Shown here piece after piece: positions 36,181 to 48,471 of a stretch of 64,000 nt of DNA. The notes beneath the pieces are model-generated. The model searched no databases and was not told the DNA's origin. It was given only the letters and a program-made list of their open reading frames with translations. The stretch is taken from the NCBI GenBank assembly GCA_036872755.1, contig JAVHNS010000016.1:1-64000 (forward strand). Direction: 5' to 3'. The DNA comes from Orbilia blumenaviensis. Lineage: Eukaryota; Ascomycota; Orbiliomycetes; Orbiliales; Orbiliaceae. Within the stretch, counting starts at the first letter, position 1; the number at the start of each line of letters is the position of its first letter. The position numbers and the translations under genes were made by a program.

Positions 36181-38349
36181 TTTATATATATTTATATTTT
36201 TATATATATATTTATATTGGGTTATATTGGGTTTATAAATGAATGTATATATGAATAGACTGCGGAAATTGCTGGATTGAAGATATCGGATAATATATAT
36301 ATATATACTCGAAGACCTGCGGCGAGATAGATAGATATAGTATAGTATAATTATATAGAATATATAGAGAAGCGATAGATCGATCTTTGGTAGAACAGCT
36401 GCGAGTGTTTGTGTGTATGTATTGTATGCTATGATTCTGAAGAAGAGAGTAATAATTCGATTGATACAGCGATAACCTCTTCCTTTTATAACCCTCAGAC
36501 CGAAATTCTGAGAAGGCGGTAAACCCTCCATGATGCCTGACATGATCCAAAAAATTTGGTAAAAAAACCAGCCCTTGAAGCTATCAATAGATTTTTTTTT
36601 CGTCTGGAGATCGAGGATTGTGGCACAGTTTTTTTTGTGAAATTCGATAATTATGCCACAAGAGGGGGGACTCTTCAGCGAACCATACCAGCGAAACTGA
36701 CCTATCACAGCCATACTACCTCCCAAGAAAGGTTCCAATTGACCGAGCACCATGGGTAAAGAGTCTGGCACAGCAAGTGTGATTTCATGCGGTGTAGTTC
36801 ACTTCGTAGGGCGCTTAGCGGTCAGCGGCTAAACTATGGAGGGTCTTGTTTTGGAATTGGGGCCCCACTACCACTTCATCCCCAAAACGGAAGTATTTGA
36901 ACCGTTTTGGGGGAACTAGTATAAATAAAATAAAACTGATGGGGGTTTGGATTGTGGTATGTGTGGGGCTATTGATTACTATTATGGTTGTCGTCGTCGT
37001 CGTTGTCGGCGGCAGCGGCGATACCGATGGTCGTCAAAGATATCCTTGCATTGTTGGTGCATCGTGGGTGTCGCTGTGGTTAGGAAACTTAGATATCAAT
37101 ATGCATATGGATCTTCTATTTAAAATTTCAAGGTCACGTTTTCAGGATCGATATCACGGTGTACAGGTACTTCTTACCTATAGTCACATTCTGTGCAGGC
37201 ATATAAAACCCCTCACACAAAGCAGATATATCAAATCGTGCCTGTTAGGAAAATAGGATCGAGGAAAACTCAGGATAGCTACCTCGGTTCAAATCCCCAA
37301 AAAGTTCAGGATATTTTAAACCCCCCCCTGGTCGAATTAGCGCGACAGGTTTTAGCTTGCTTGCTTGACCCCCTTGCACGACCTTTCTTTTCCAAGGGCT
37401 TTGCCGTACAGCTACAGATCGTGTGCCACATTGAATTTTTTTTTTCCCTTCTCACATGTGGGCCTGAAGTGAGAAGTCGGGTGATAGAGAGAGAGAGAGA
37501 GAGAGCAGACGAGTTATTTTTAATATGTATTTATCCCCGGGGTTTTTTATTGGATCATCTACTCTACCTACCCACTTATATCAGTGGGCTTTTCAGAGTG
37601 GTCAGTTTAGGAAGATCAGGAAGTAAAGAGAATTCAAAAGTTTGGAAAGAAAAGAAGAAAAAAAGATCCCTATATGTACAGTTTGAAAGCTGCCATAAGG
37701 AAAGAAAAAATGGTTGATCGAGGTTAGAGAGTAGAAAAAGAGGGAATCCAGAGAGCGGGTAAAGAAAACCATCCCACCGTTCCTTGTTTCTCGTGATATT
37801 AAGAATATTTATATAGACATTTTCAAAAGGAGAAGGAAAAAAAGTTTTTTGATATCCACGAGTGTAAGAAAAACAGACAGAGGAAGCAGAACAAGTTGAA
37901 GTAAGAAAAAAACTGTGGTTGTGGAGCAAAAAGGCCTGACGGGGATGATGTGTGGGGTAGAGAGTAGGGATGTTTTCTATCCTCCTTTTTTTTCTTATAA
38001 TATTTAACCAGACGATTTTCGATTAGGACGGAGTGGTGATGGTAATGTGTGTGTGTGTAAGTCGAAAAAAGAGTGGAGCGGTCGTGTGATTATCCAAGAG
38101 AAGAAAAAAAAGAGTGTCAAGCAAAAACCTCCCTCCTCCCCTCATCAGGTCCTCCGGATCCTTCCTGGTAATCTTCTTACCACAGATTCTTCTTCTCTTC
38201 CTCTTCTTCTCATTCGTTTCCTTTTTTGTGGTTCCTTCACTTTCTCAAAAAAACCCTCCCTCTTTCCTCTCGTCCTCGCTCGTTTCTTTCCTTCCAAAAA
38301 AAGCGTATAATTTTTAAATTTTCAATTTTTTAGATTTTGATTTAGAAAT
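36181..38349. other. Intergenic region
   Basis: The left part (36181-36770) is the likely promoter and leader of the phosphorylase-family gene and is rich in TATA-like A/T stretches. The rest holds GT/GA simple repeats (for example GA at 37489-37505), CT-rich sequence at 38,130-38,300, and no ORF with credible composition. The end contains the RPS12 3' UTR. Confidence 0.55.
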
Positions 38350-39231
38350 TTAACGGGTTTGGAAGTAGTCGAGGAGGATGCTGCGCTCGGTGGACTCCTC
38401 ACCCCAGTCGCGGACGACGACGCAAGAGCAGTTGACGACCTTGCGGGGGTTGCCTTCACGGTCGAGAGTGCCTGTTCCATCATACCCATATTAGCAAATG
38501 GTGTTCGTGGCATTTATGAATTTTTTTCTTCTTGTTTTTTATATAGATATAGATGTATATAAATGTCGTGTGCACTCGACTCATCACCACCAGTATTTCA
38601 ATTTATATATTATATTGAAGAGAGGGGGGAGGGAAATGGGGGGAAAACTTACAGAGACCAGCCCACTCTCCAAGCTTCTTGCCGTCTCCGACCTTGATCA
38701 GAGGGATCTTGTGCTCCGCGCAAAGCGCCTCAACCAACTTCTTGTACGCATCCTCATCGCAGTTCTCGTTCAGGACGCACATATGAGCTTGTCGTCTGTC
38801 AAGGGCTTTGGAGGCTTCACGGAGACCACGGGCGAGACCGTCGTGGATCAGAGCGTGGCGGAGGACTCCCTTTAGAGCGTCCTCGACGGACATCTGGCCT
38901 TTACCGGCGCTGGTGTCGGCGGCGACTTCAATTTCGTCGGCAACCTCGACGGCGGGGACATCTTCTCCGTCCGACTGGATTTTTTTTTAATCAAGTGTTA
39001 GTGGTTATGATTCTCTTTGTTGTTATTATTATTTATTGGTAAGAGGGGTTCGAGGGTATTGTGAGGTCGATGAGAAGGAGGGGTGGAGGGGTAGTAGGGT
39101 TGGATAACAATTGGAAGCTTTTGAAGCTGGTCTTTCTTGTGATATCAAACGACCACCACCATCCCGAGCCTCCTCCTCCTCCTTCATCACCACCCTCCAA
39201 TTGAAGCCTCGAATTTGTCAGAACGTACCAT
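38350..39231 (-). CDS. RPS12: 40S ribosomal protein S12
   Basis: Coding exons (minus) are 39231-39229 (the ATG alone), 38974-38653 and 38471-38350, giving 148 aa, close to the usual 143-148. Intron 1 starts GTACGT directly after the ATG and ends CCAG. Intron 2 has donor GTAAGT and acceptor ACAG. The protein has the eS12 landmarks: an acidic N terminus, [20 protein letters not shown], a central [20 protein letters not shown], then [17 protein letters not shown] and a C-terminal DYFQTR. It is a small-subunit ribosomal component of the L7Ae-like fold. Possible Cbf1 and Tbf1 sites lie ~230-285 bp upstream. Confidence 0.93.
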
Positions 39232-39458
39232 CTTCGAATGTAGTGTTTAGTTTTTTTGTAAAGGTACTTGGTAGTACAAAAAGATGGAGTTTGATGTCAA
39301 GAGTTCCTTAAAGGTGTCCCCGGTGTTGATAGATGTATTAGTTGTGTGTGGTGTTCATGAAGAGAAAAGAATAAAATAAAAAAAAAAATCCTATCCAAAA
39401 GAAAATGGGGGGAAAAATATTCCACACACAAAAGATTTTGCTGGGGAGAGGAAGTAGC

Positions 39459-39468
39459 ATCACGTGAT
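39459..39468. promoter_or_regulatory. CACGTG E-box (Cbf1-type) upstream of RPS12
   Basis: ATCACGTGAT is a 10-bp palindrome with CACGTG at its core, about 230 bp upstream of the RPS12 ATG. Cbf1 binds this motif at ribosomal-protein promoters in Candida albicans and related ascomycetes. Binding here is inferred. Confidence 0.5.
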
Positions 39469-39509
39469 CTTTCGGGCAAACAGGCGGCCTTGCTGGGGAA
39501 GGGCTGCGG

Positions 39510-39517
39510 AACCCTAA
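39510..39517 (+). promoter_or_regulatory. AACCCTAA (Tbf1-type) upstream of RPS12
   Basis: ACCCTAA is the telomere-repeat-like motif bound by Tbf1 at ribosomal-protein genes in several ascomycetes. It lies ~45 bp beyond the E-box, about 280 bp upstream of the ATG. Confidence 0.45.
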
Positions 39518-39891
39518 CAAAATTATATATGGCACAACACATGGGCTTCTCTGAAGAACCATGTTTTGGATAGCTTATAGACTATTAGAAGGGGCTTTCT
39601 GGAGATCTGGACGACGAGAGGGGAAGAGTTTATTGAATCGTGATTGCAGGGGGGCTAGTGGTTCAGGGGATCTAGTGGGAGCAGAAGGAGGAGAGACGGG
39701 TCCTTTGGATATTCATATTATTCTCGAGTATGCTACTACGGGAGGAGGCTGTTTATCAGGGCGGATAGGAAGATAGAAGTGGATGCATGGTGCCAGGCCA
39801 GGCCCCCCACCACCCGCATTACAAAACTGATAAGACGGCCACCTTCTCTCTATATATATTATTACGACGGCCATGGTCTACTCCTTCAATT

Positions 39892-41085
39892 TTAATATAC
39901 ATATGGCACCATCCGCCACTTATCTTCGACGGTCTTCTTTCCGAATTTCTGTTCATACCACTTCCTGGTGATGTTTGCGCAGAACCCGAGGTTTACGCAG
40001 ACAAATATCCACACGTACAGCAAGCTTCGGTTCACCCACTGACCTTTGGGCGCTCCGATAACCACGAATGAGCCGTAGATGATGCATTCGAGGAGGTAGT
40101 GTGGAGATAAAGTGTACGAGAATAGCGGGTGTATTGGAAGCGAGTACTTCACCAGAGACGCCAGGTGGACATGTGCATCGTGTTGCAGACCTGAACCTAG
40201 GAAGAAAAACGGAATGGCGAGGAGGGTGTTTATCCTCGGTGGTTTTAAAAGGTCGGATGGATGCGATATAGGAATGTTGGTGTTAAGTCGAAGGGTGTCG
40301 ATGCCCTCGCACCAGGTCGCGAATCCCATCATCGTGTAGTGGGTCATCCCAGCGATATAGATCAAGATTCCCATTTTCGAGCTACCCGGCTTTTGGATGT
40401 ATATGGATTCCCAGAGGCGGCGGGCGCTTTGCATCGTCATGCAGATTATGCATAATAACACGGTCTCCAAGCTCTGCGAGCCGTCCGGGCCCGGGACTAT
40501 TCGAGGCTCCGTGGCATTACTACCCTTAATACCACCAGGCAGCCGATCTCCAGGCAGGCTATCCAGAACCAGTTGGAGGACTCGACCGTGGGTTATTACT
40601 TGAAATAGCCAGAAGAGCTGGACGGCGAAGGAGAAGGCGTAGAAGTGCGTGAACCAGGAGTGAGGGACTTGCAACCTCCCTACGGTGTCCAAGAGAGCAC
40701 CCAGCGGCGACATCGGCTCAGAAGTGGGCCTGATTTTCTTGTCCTCGTCTTTGGCATCGGCCTTGGTGGGCTTGGTGTCAGACGCATTCTTGCCGTAAGT
40801 GTAGAGCTTTCTGGCGAACGGTGGGAATACGTTCAGTGTTATCGCCTGAGAAGGGGGTGCGTGGCTTTCATTAGTTCCCTCCCTGATACGATATTATATA
40901 ATATGATATGATATGTGGTAGTATATGGAGGTATATATCAAGTAGTACGTAAAGGCAATTTTTTGGGTCTACGGGCGGCGACGACGTACGATGAGGATAG
41001 CGTTAAAGTAGAAGAACCGGACAGCAGTAATGAGGTCGAGATCCGTCAGCAGCTCGGAGAGTTTTAGAGAGTTCATGAGGTCCAT
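39892..41085 (-). CDS. DFG10: Polyprenol reductase (SRD5A3/Dfg10 family)
   Basis: Coding exons (minus) are 41085-40990 and 40845-39892, with a 144-nt intron (donor GTACGT, acceptor CTCAG, phase 0), giving 349 aa. The join completes the first hydrophobic segment (FFYFNAILI|AITLNVFPPFA). The C-terminal half matches the steroid 5-alpha-reductase fold: RRLWESIY, LGSGLQHDAHVHL, SPHYLLECIIYG and a terminal RKWYEQKFGKKTVEDKW. Several membrane helices are evident. Dfg10/SRD5A3 acts at the ER in making dolichol for N-glycosylation. A Lys/Asp-rich loop at residues ~45-70 and length above yeast Dfg10 (~253 aa) are additions. Other steroid-reductase-type enzymes are the alternative. Confidence 0.87.
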
Positions 41086-43793
41086 GGCTGGCTGGCCGAC
41101 TGGGTGACTGGCTGGGTGGCTGGGTGACTGGGTGATCGTGCGACAACGTTAACGTCGGATAAATGTAAATGTTGGATGTAGGCTGGAAAGACGATAACGA
41201 CGACGATAACGACGACGACGACGACAACTCCGTCAGACCAAGCTGGCCTCCAACACAACAACCGTTAACAGCAGTAATAGTAATAAATGATATCAACTGT
41301 CGTCATGCTACATGACCAGCGAAACCCAATCCATTTCGAACAGCTTCTTGGATACCACCGTTTAAGTTAACCTCCTAACGCTCTTCTCCCATGCGTATAT
41401 GTAGAAGGATTAGAAGGAAAACCCCTTCCCGGTAACAAAGGTGAACCGCTGGATTTGAATATATATGTTAAGTATATATCCACCAATTAATGACGGGTGG
41501 AGAAGAGGATAGAAAGGAAGAAGGGAAGAAAGAGGGAAAGGATTCCGGGGTAAGAAGGTACAATTGCGGGGTCTCGTGCGAATGTTTAAAGCATTCTTTT
41601 GTTTTGGTTACTTCTTATTTTTGGTTTTTATTTTATTTTTCTATTTATTTTTTTTTGTTTTTCTTCTTCTGTGACAAGCCTAGCCCAGCCCAGCCCAAGA
41701 CAGAAGAATGCGGGCGAGTGAGAGAAAAGGGGGGCTGTACTGCAGGCTACGGCGGTCCCGGGCGTAGTTTGGGGGCCTGGAACGGACATGCAAGGACAAG
41801 GACAAGGTCCACAGCCTGCATTTCGAGCATGGGGCGCTGATACGCAAGCCCAGAGGTCCTGCTGAAATTTGCATTGGTTCGATATCGAGATTGCAGGAGG
41901 CGTACTCTGGCCTCAAAAAGGGCCATCGATGATGTATGTATCGGTACATGTATACATCCGGGCCCTTTATTTTTTATTTTTTTTATCTCCAACTTGCTCA
42001 CGTACATATTGCATCCTTACACCCTTACCTCTTACCTAGCTACCTGAGTACTTCTATATACAGACGGATAGATAGAGACACACGCACACACACACACAAA
42101 CACACAGACGCACTCAGCACATACATGGCATGGCATGGCACTTTCACTTGCATTGCACCGAATAGAACCCGCACTGGGTTTGAACTTGAACCTTGACTTT
42201 GACTCTGACTCTGACTCTAGATAGATAGACGGACGGTTATGCTGTATATTAATAATATAATGAGATCTTGCAAAAAGCCTGCTTGGTATCGTTGAGAATG
42301 TTAATCATGTTATAAACTGATGGTTATGGGGTTTGGGTTTGATCAATAATGTTGGCATGTTAATATGTCCGTTCTGTGAGGGCCGAATAAAGTGTCTAGC
42401 GCAGTGCCTTGCAGTTAGCTGCACCGCCTTCTTTCCTTCTTTCTGTTAATTGCTACCCTTCTCTAGTGATACCCTTCCCACCACTCTTTTTCCTGCCATA
42501 GTGTGAGTGCAAGTCCAAGTGCAAAGTTGCAAGTGCACTGTAGCATGTATGTAGCATCTTTAATTCGGCCAGGCCTGTCCTGTCCAGTTCAGTCCTGTGA
42601 ATGCAGCCTCGAATCATAATCACTGCTCACCATGCCAAAAGTAACCCCCCAAACTGGCCGTCTGTCCAAGACTTTCCCAACTGAGGGCGAACTGAAATCT
42701 GAGTCTGAGAAATAATACTAGCCCTTCGTTCGTTAACTAGTAATAATCGTTACTAGCAGTAGTCAATTTTTTTTTTTTTTTTTTTATCCTTTCCCATCCA
42801 ACCATCCATCCTTTTTCCTTCTTCCGCCCCCCCCCAATCCTTCCTCTCTTTTTTCTCCCTTCCTCTTCCTTTTTTTCTTTTGACTCTTTCAATTAAGTAG
42901 TTTTTTTTCCTTGAAACCAATCTTCCTCTTTTTCTTCTTTTCACTTTTTTCCATTTTCCATTATTATTCCTTCCTACTACTATTATACTTCTGCAGGTTC
43001 TCGACTCCATCGAAAAATCCGACTCTCCCCTCTCTCTCTCTCTCACTTCGAATCCTTCGAAATTCTCCCACGAGATTGAACCTTCACCCACGTCTCCGAC
43101 CTTGGCCTTCCAGAGAGATACAGCCAGCTAGATAGACGGACGAAAGACCCCGTTGTCGTTGTTGTTGTTATCCTCATTCCGTAGTACTCACTCGCTACCC
43201 AAAAAGCGTGCAAAATTCCCACGCACGCACGCACGCACGACTGGCTCTCTCACTCCGTCTCCCTCACTCCCTCGAGAACCACGCCTGAGGCACTTCCTGG
43301 CCAGAAAATCTGTCTCGAATCAGCGACAACGTTTTTATCTTCTCCCTTCTCTTCTTTCTCTTCAACAACAACAACTACATCATCTTCCTGCCACGCTATT
43401 TTCTTTTCTCGATAGAAGAGAGAGGGAAATAGACAAGATACCATTGCTGCTATACTATCTAAACAACAATAAAATAAGTAATTAGTTATCACGACTTATT
43501 CTTATTCTTATTATTATTATTTAGTCAACTTTGGTCCCATTTAAAAAAGAAGAAGAGAAAACAACAAAACAACAAAGAAGGGGATTATATTTATTTATTT
43601 ATTCATCTTTTTTATATATCTTTTTTATTTCTATTCAGGGTCATCTCCATCTTCATCGTCGACTTGCACAGACATACATACACACACATACACAATACGA
43701 TAGTATTATATTGGATAACATAACTGCATCGAGGTTCCAAGGGAGCAGCACTATGCGGTGGGCACGAAGGGGGCATCGGTATTCATCAACTAT
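41086..43793. other. Divergent intergenic region, DFG10 / ankyrin gene
   Basis: No credible gene. Just above the DFG10 start, 41086-41136 is built of GGCTGG/GACTGGGTG tandem units. Further on are GATA/GACGG simple repeats (42,060-42,075; 42,215-42,235), a long T/C-rich stretch (about 42,765-43,060) and (GCAC)n near 43,222-43,240, typical of a fungal promoter and long leader for the ankyrin gene. A short upstream ORF (43531-43797) overlaps that gene's start. Confidence 0.55.
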
Positions 43794-46700
43794 ATGACTT
43801 CGACCATTTCCCTGCCTGCTCCGACTCCCGTTCCACCGCCACCGCCGTCTCTCCCTTCGTCCTCATCAGCATATGGCATGAATGGTATAACCGGCCTGAA
43901 TCCCATCTCTTCAACTTTAACTTCAATTTCAACTTCAACTTCAAAAGGCCGCTGCTCTTCCTCGGGCATCAACTCGTCCGACGGTAGACCAGAGTCTCTG
44001 AATAATAGTTGTAACAATAAAAATAATAATATCCGTAATGGAAAGTTATCGTCGTCCATGAGTAGTGCAGTGGGAATTAACGGCGGGACAGGGCAGCAGG
44101 CTCACAGTTCCTCTTCCTCATCACACCTTCCGACCCTCAACGAGCCGCCGATCTCTTCTCCCGCTCACCAAGATAGTGATTCCGACGCCGAAACCGTAGT
44201 GGTCGCCTCTCAGACTCGAGGCCGAAGCCGCAGTAACCGTCCCAGGAGCTACCACGAAAACGACGATGGCCATGACGATGACCGCTTAGCCCCATCTTCC
44301 CACTCGAGGAAGACGACCAACGGCGACTCGAAATCCTCCAGACCCGACCGGGATGATGATGCGTATTCGTCCGATCTCAGCTCAGCTCCTTCCTCCTCTC
44401 GTGCCCCTTCAAAACGACCGCCTCCCAAAGACCCTTCGCGGAAAAGAACGGCTTCCCCCTCGAGATTAACGCATTCTCCACACCGTAGGAAAATCCCCAA
44501 AATTCAAGACGATGATCCCGATAAGCGTCGTTCTCTCAAGCGGAAAGCCCGAGAGGTTTCCCACGAGAGAGGGATCAAAAGCGAGGACGAATCCCCCCGG
44601 GGCATTCGGATAAAGTCTTCTCCTCCAATGTCCCCTCCGCCTGTTCCTCGTGAGAGCAATGGAACAAAACACCCTAGGGATTCCCACACCTCAACCAACA
44701 ACAATACCTCCTCAGCGACTCCACTATCTCGCCCTGGCCATTCCCGCAAGAGAAGCGTTCCAAATCTTGGACCTTCCAGCGGGAAATCATCCAGCGGGAA
44801 CAACATTAGCGTGTCCAAACTTCATAAATCCAAGAGGTCTGGTCGGCCACCTGCTCTTAGCATCCAAGACTCGGATAATGAAGCCAAATCAACTTCATCA
44901 TCAAGATCAAATTCACCACACATCACCAACAACAGGAGACGACGACCATCGATTTCAGGGCATGCAGCATCGCCTGCACGTCTGATAGGACCCGGACACA
45001 AGATGAAGCGCGACAAAACTGGTCGAAACCAGTTGCACAAAGTCTGTGCGAAGGGTGTTTTGGATGAGGCGAAGGCGTGTTTGGAGGCTGAACCCGACCT
45101 TCTCAATGATGCTGACAACGCAGGCTATCTCCCCATCCACGCTGCCGCACTTGCTGGCCACGACGATATTGTGGAATGGTTGATCGAGGAAGGTGCACAG
45201 GTTGACAAGCCTGCCGAGGATCTATCGACTCCTCTGTTGGATGCTGTCGAGAATATGCATGTTGCTGTCGTCAATACGCTGCTGGAGCACGGAGCGGATC
45301 CACGGCATCGCAACAAAGCAGGACAGTCATCGATTGATCTGGCATCGACAATCCGCCAGCAGAGCGATGATCCAGATGAAGAGGCTAAAATGTCACAGAT
45401 CGAAGATGCCCTACGAGCAGCATTAGTAAAACTCAAGAATAAGAAGCGAGCCGACGACGAGGCTCGGAAGACGGCTAATGAAAGCTGTTCCTCCCGTGCA
45501 GCCTCGGTCGCCAGTCCGAGTCACCTCTCGCCTCCTCCGCAGTCAAATCAGATGACGAGTAGTAGAAGAAGGGGTGGGCGTGGAGAACCAACCAGGAACG
45601 AGTTTCTGTGGCTGGATGCCGGCAAGGGCGGACAAGCGAAGCTCAAACAGGCATCTCGAGACGGAGACATGGAGATGGCTGGCAAACTGCTGGAGAGCGG
45701 GATAAATCCCGACCCGGAATCGATGATGCTGGCTGCTCGAGGAGGGCATTTGGATGTTCTGAATCTGCTGGTGGCGTTTGGAGGTGACAGCGACCCGGAC
45801 CCGAAAGATGTGATCCGGCAACACACAAAAGACAAGTCACAGTTTCCCCTCATCGCAGGCGAAGAAACCCCCCTTCTCGCAACCATCGGTCGTAACAATA
45901 TCGAGGTTCTCAAATTACTCCTTAGAAGCGAGTCTATGAAAGAGCCGAGGCGTCTCGACGGCCGGGGAAGATCATACGCTGAAATCGCAAAGCAGAGAGG
46001 TGGTGAGAATTGGGAGGAAGAAGTCAAGCTACTCCAAGCCGCATTCGACTCTGCCGGCCCGCAAAAGTCGAAAAAGTCATCCCGGGAAAAACTTGATTCT
46101 TCTTCACCGGTCGCTTCTCGCAAGGACAGGGACAAGGAGAACAGCAAGGACAAAGATCGCAAATCCGACCGAAAGGAAGCCAAAACGGACGAATTGAAGA
46201 AGAAGCCAAAGCGACTTCGTCAGAGGTCTGCATCTCCTGCAGCATCTTCCGCTATGGACGACACGGCACCTTCCGAACGGGAGATATCCCCTGCAATCCC
46301 TCGGTCGAAATTGAAGGACCTTGACAAGCAGAAACGCAAGGAAAGGGCCGTTGACTCCGATTATTCGGCCATCAGTGATAGCAATGCCACGGTCGACGGG
46401 ACGAAGACTAAGAAGCGACGTCTTGTGCTCGGCAAAGACCTTGCTGCCAAATCCGAGAAGGAAGACAAACCCTCAAAGGCCGATAAGGAAGAAAAAGAGA
46501 AACCTAAGGAGAAGCCCAAGGAAGAAAAACTGTCCAGAAAGCGATCCGACGAAATGGAAGTCGATCATCCTGCCAAACGAGAGAAAGAAAAGGAAAAGGA
46601 AAAGGACAGTTCGAAGGAGAAGAAGAAAAAGGATAAAGTTATACTCGATGAGGAGGATATTGAGATGCCCGATGCTCCTCGACCTAAGAAAAGACTCGCC

Positions 46701-48471
46701 GATCCCGAACGGCATACTTCGAAACGTGACCACTCGCTTGACAAACGCCAACGGGAGAGTAGTTCAAGTTCGAACAAGCCAATCGTCAATGACCACAATT
46801 CCGACGCCGATGTTCACACCAAAGTCGAAATGGTTGGAGGAAAGAAGCGCAGAAAGCTGGAGGATGATGTCGATACGCCGAAAGCCAAATCAAAGGATGA
46901 CCGACAATCAGAGGCCGCTGACGAACGCCCGAAGTCTAAGGAGGAGCGAAAGGCGGAGCGGGAAATCCGCCGAGCCGAAGCCGATAAAGCTGCAAAGATG
47001 AAATCCAAGGCCGAGAAGGCTGAGAAATCAGAAAAGCCAGCTTCGACCGATATCGTTGGCAAGGACACCGATGAGGCCCTTCTCGAGCGAAAACGTGAGA
47101 AGAAGAAGAGACGAGATGAAGCTCTCAGGGAACAGGCCGCCAAAGACACACCCGTCAAAGAGTCCAAAGAGAGTGATGCCACCGTTTCTAAGCGTACTAA
47201 AGAGCGTGACACAACTGCTTCAGACATCGAAGGAAAGAAGTCCCGTTCAGAAAAGGAACGCTCTGTCCATAAGGATAAGGATGCGATGGATATCGACTCA
47301 GAAGTGTCAACCACCAAACGACGGAAGCCCAGTGGTGATTCAAATCCTGCCCTTGATGATGCTGCCGCCAAAATCAAGAAACGCAAGTCGAATGGAGCCA
47401 GCCCTGCACCCTCTGCCAGTGACGAGAAGAACGGTACCCGTCATCTCAACGATCTTTCTAATGGGAAGAGCAATCGCGGTTCTAGCATTCGTGAGGAAAT
47501 CAAGGCTAAAGTCGATCCAAACGACGATGCCATGCTTACCGAAGAACGCGAGCGCGAGCTCGAACGACAGCGCATTGAGAAAGAACAGAAGGAGCAGGAA
47601 CGGAAGAAGCAGGAAGCCGCCAAACAACAAGAGGAGAAACGCCGTGAACAGGAACGTCTGGACCAGGAGAGAGCCGCTGAAAGACTTCGTCTGCAGAAGC
47701 AGCAGGAAGAAGAGCGACGCAAGCAACTCGAGGCAATGCGTCTGCTCGAGGCTAAGCTCTACAGGACCAGCAGTCAACTTCAATCGCATTCTCACGACCA
47801 AGCCCAAGCCCAACTCACTGGGGATAAAGCCCGGTTCGATGAGATGCAGCGGATCAACAGTCTCCCCCTGATTTACCGTGATGCTCTAATGTCGAAAAAC
47901 AAGGAGGAGTTCGCCCAAGGCCTCTGGCAAGACTATAGGAAGATCTTGCCTTTGTACTGTGTCGAATACGGCGAAACCAAGGAACGTTGGGTGTCTAATG
48001 CACAGGCGTGTGTTCTTCTCGGTGTTCCTCATGACCTTGACCTAACGATGTGTAAGTTTCCTATTATTGATAATATCGCATGGATATTCGCTAACATCTA
48101 TTTCAGATCCGAATCTTGAACGACGACCGGTGACTTTGATGGAGCAACAGGCATTGAAGCAGAACTTCCATGCTTTGTATACCTCCTACAATTCACCGCA
48201 GGCGATCGATTTTGATGTTCGTTTAGAGGTAGAGCGTCAAGAAACCGAGCAGAACAAGTTCCTGGCCCTTACCAATGTTTTCTGGTTGAAGGTATGTTTC
48301 CCCTAGAACAATATCCTAGATGTTGTCGTATATGCATGCTAATTTCACCTTTAGGCTTCCGACCTCTGCAAAATCTTCCTCTCCAATGACCGCTACCGCC
48401 ATATCACCGACAAGTACCTGCGAAACAGTCAGCTCCCTTCGGTGATCCTCTGGATTGAAGGCCAAGAATAG
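43794..48471 (+). CDS. Ankyrin-repeat protein, Set3-complex Hos4-like
   Basis: Coding exons are 43794-48051, 48107-48291 and 48355-48471, giving about 1519 aa. Donors are GTAAGT and GTATGT; acceptors are TTCAG and TTTAG. Residues ~1-405 are Ser/Pro/Arg-rich and disordered. Ankyrin repeats run from ~410 (GRNQLHKVCAKG) to ~525, with further repeats at ~620-715. Residues ~750-1340 are an extremely charged Lys/Glu/Asp/Ser region and ~1240-1330 a long Glu/Arg/Gln coiled coil. A conserved-looking C terminus ends in SVILWIEGQE. This architecture fits fungal orthologues of Hos4, a Set3C histone-deacetylase subunit, though I assign this from layout and ankyrin wording only. The first in-frame ATG is 43794; the frame stays open a little upstream without an ATG. 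Confidence 0.8.

Larger units (their letters stand above)
39232..39891. other. RPS12 promoter and DFG10 3' flank
   Basis: No gene seen. It contains CACGTG at 39461-39466 and AACCCTAA at 39510-39517, described separately. The rest is unremarkable. Confidence 0.6.

Noticed and set aside
37286..37296. GGTTCAAATCC, resembling a tRNA B box
   Set aside because: The flanking bases do not form a T-arm stem and no A box or acceptor stem is present at the right distance.
36846..38317. Several ORFs of 67-174 codons between the phosphorylase and RPS12 genes
   Set aside because: They translate simple repeats and T- or GA-rich tracts, lack domains and give no coherent exon joins.
43753..43797. Upstream start for the ankyrin gene (GTG at 43758 or the ATG at 43753)
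   Set aside because: The ATG at 43753 is in another frame and stops within 15 codons. GTG starts are not expected in nuclear genes. The in-frame ATG at 43794 is simpler.
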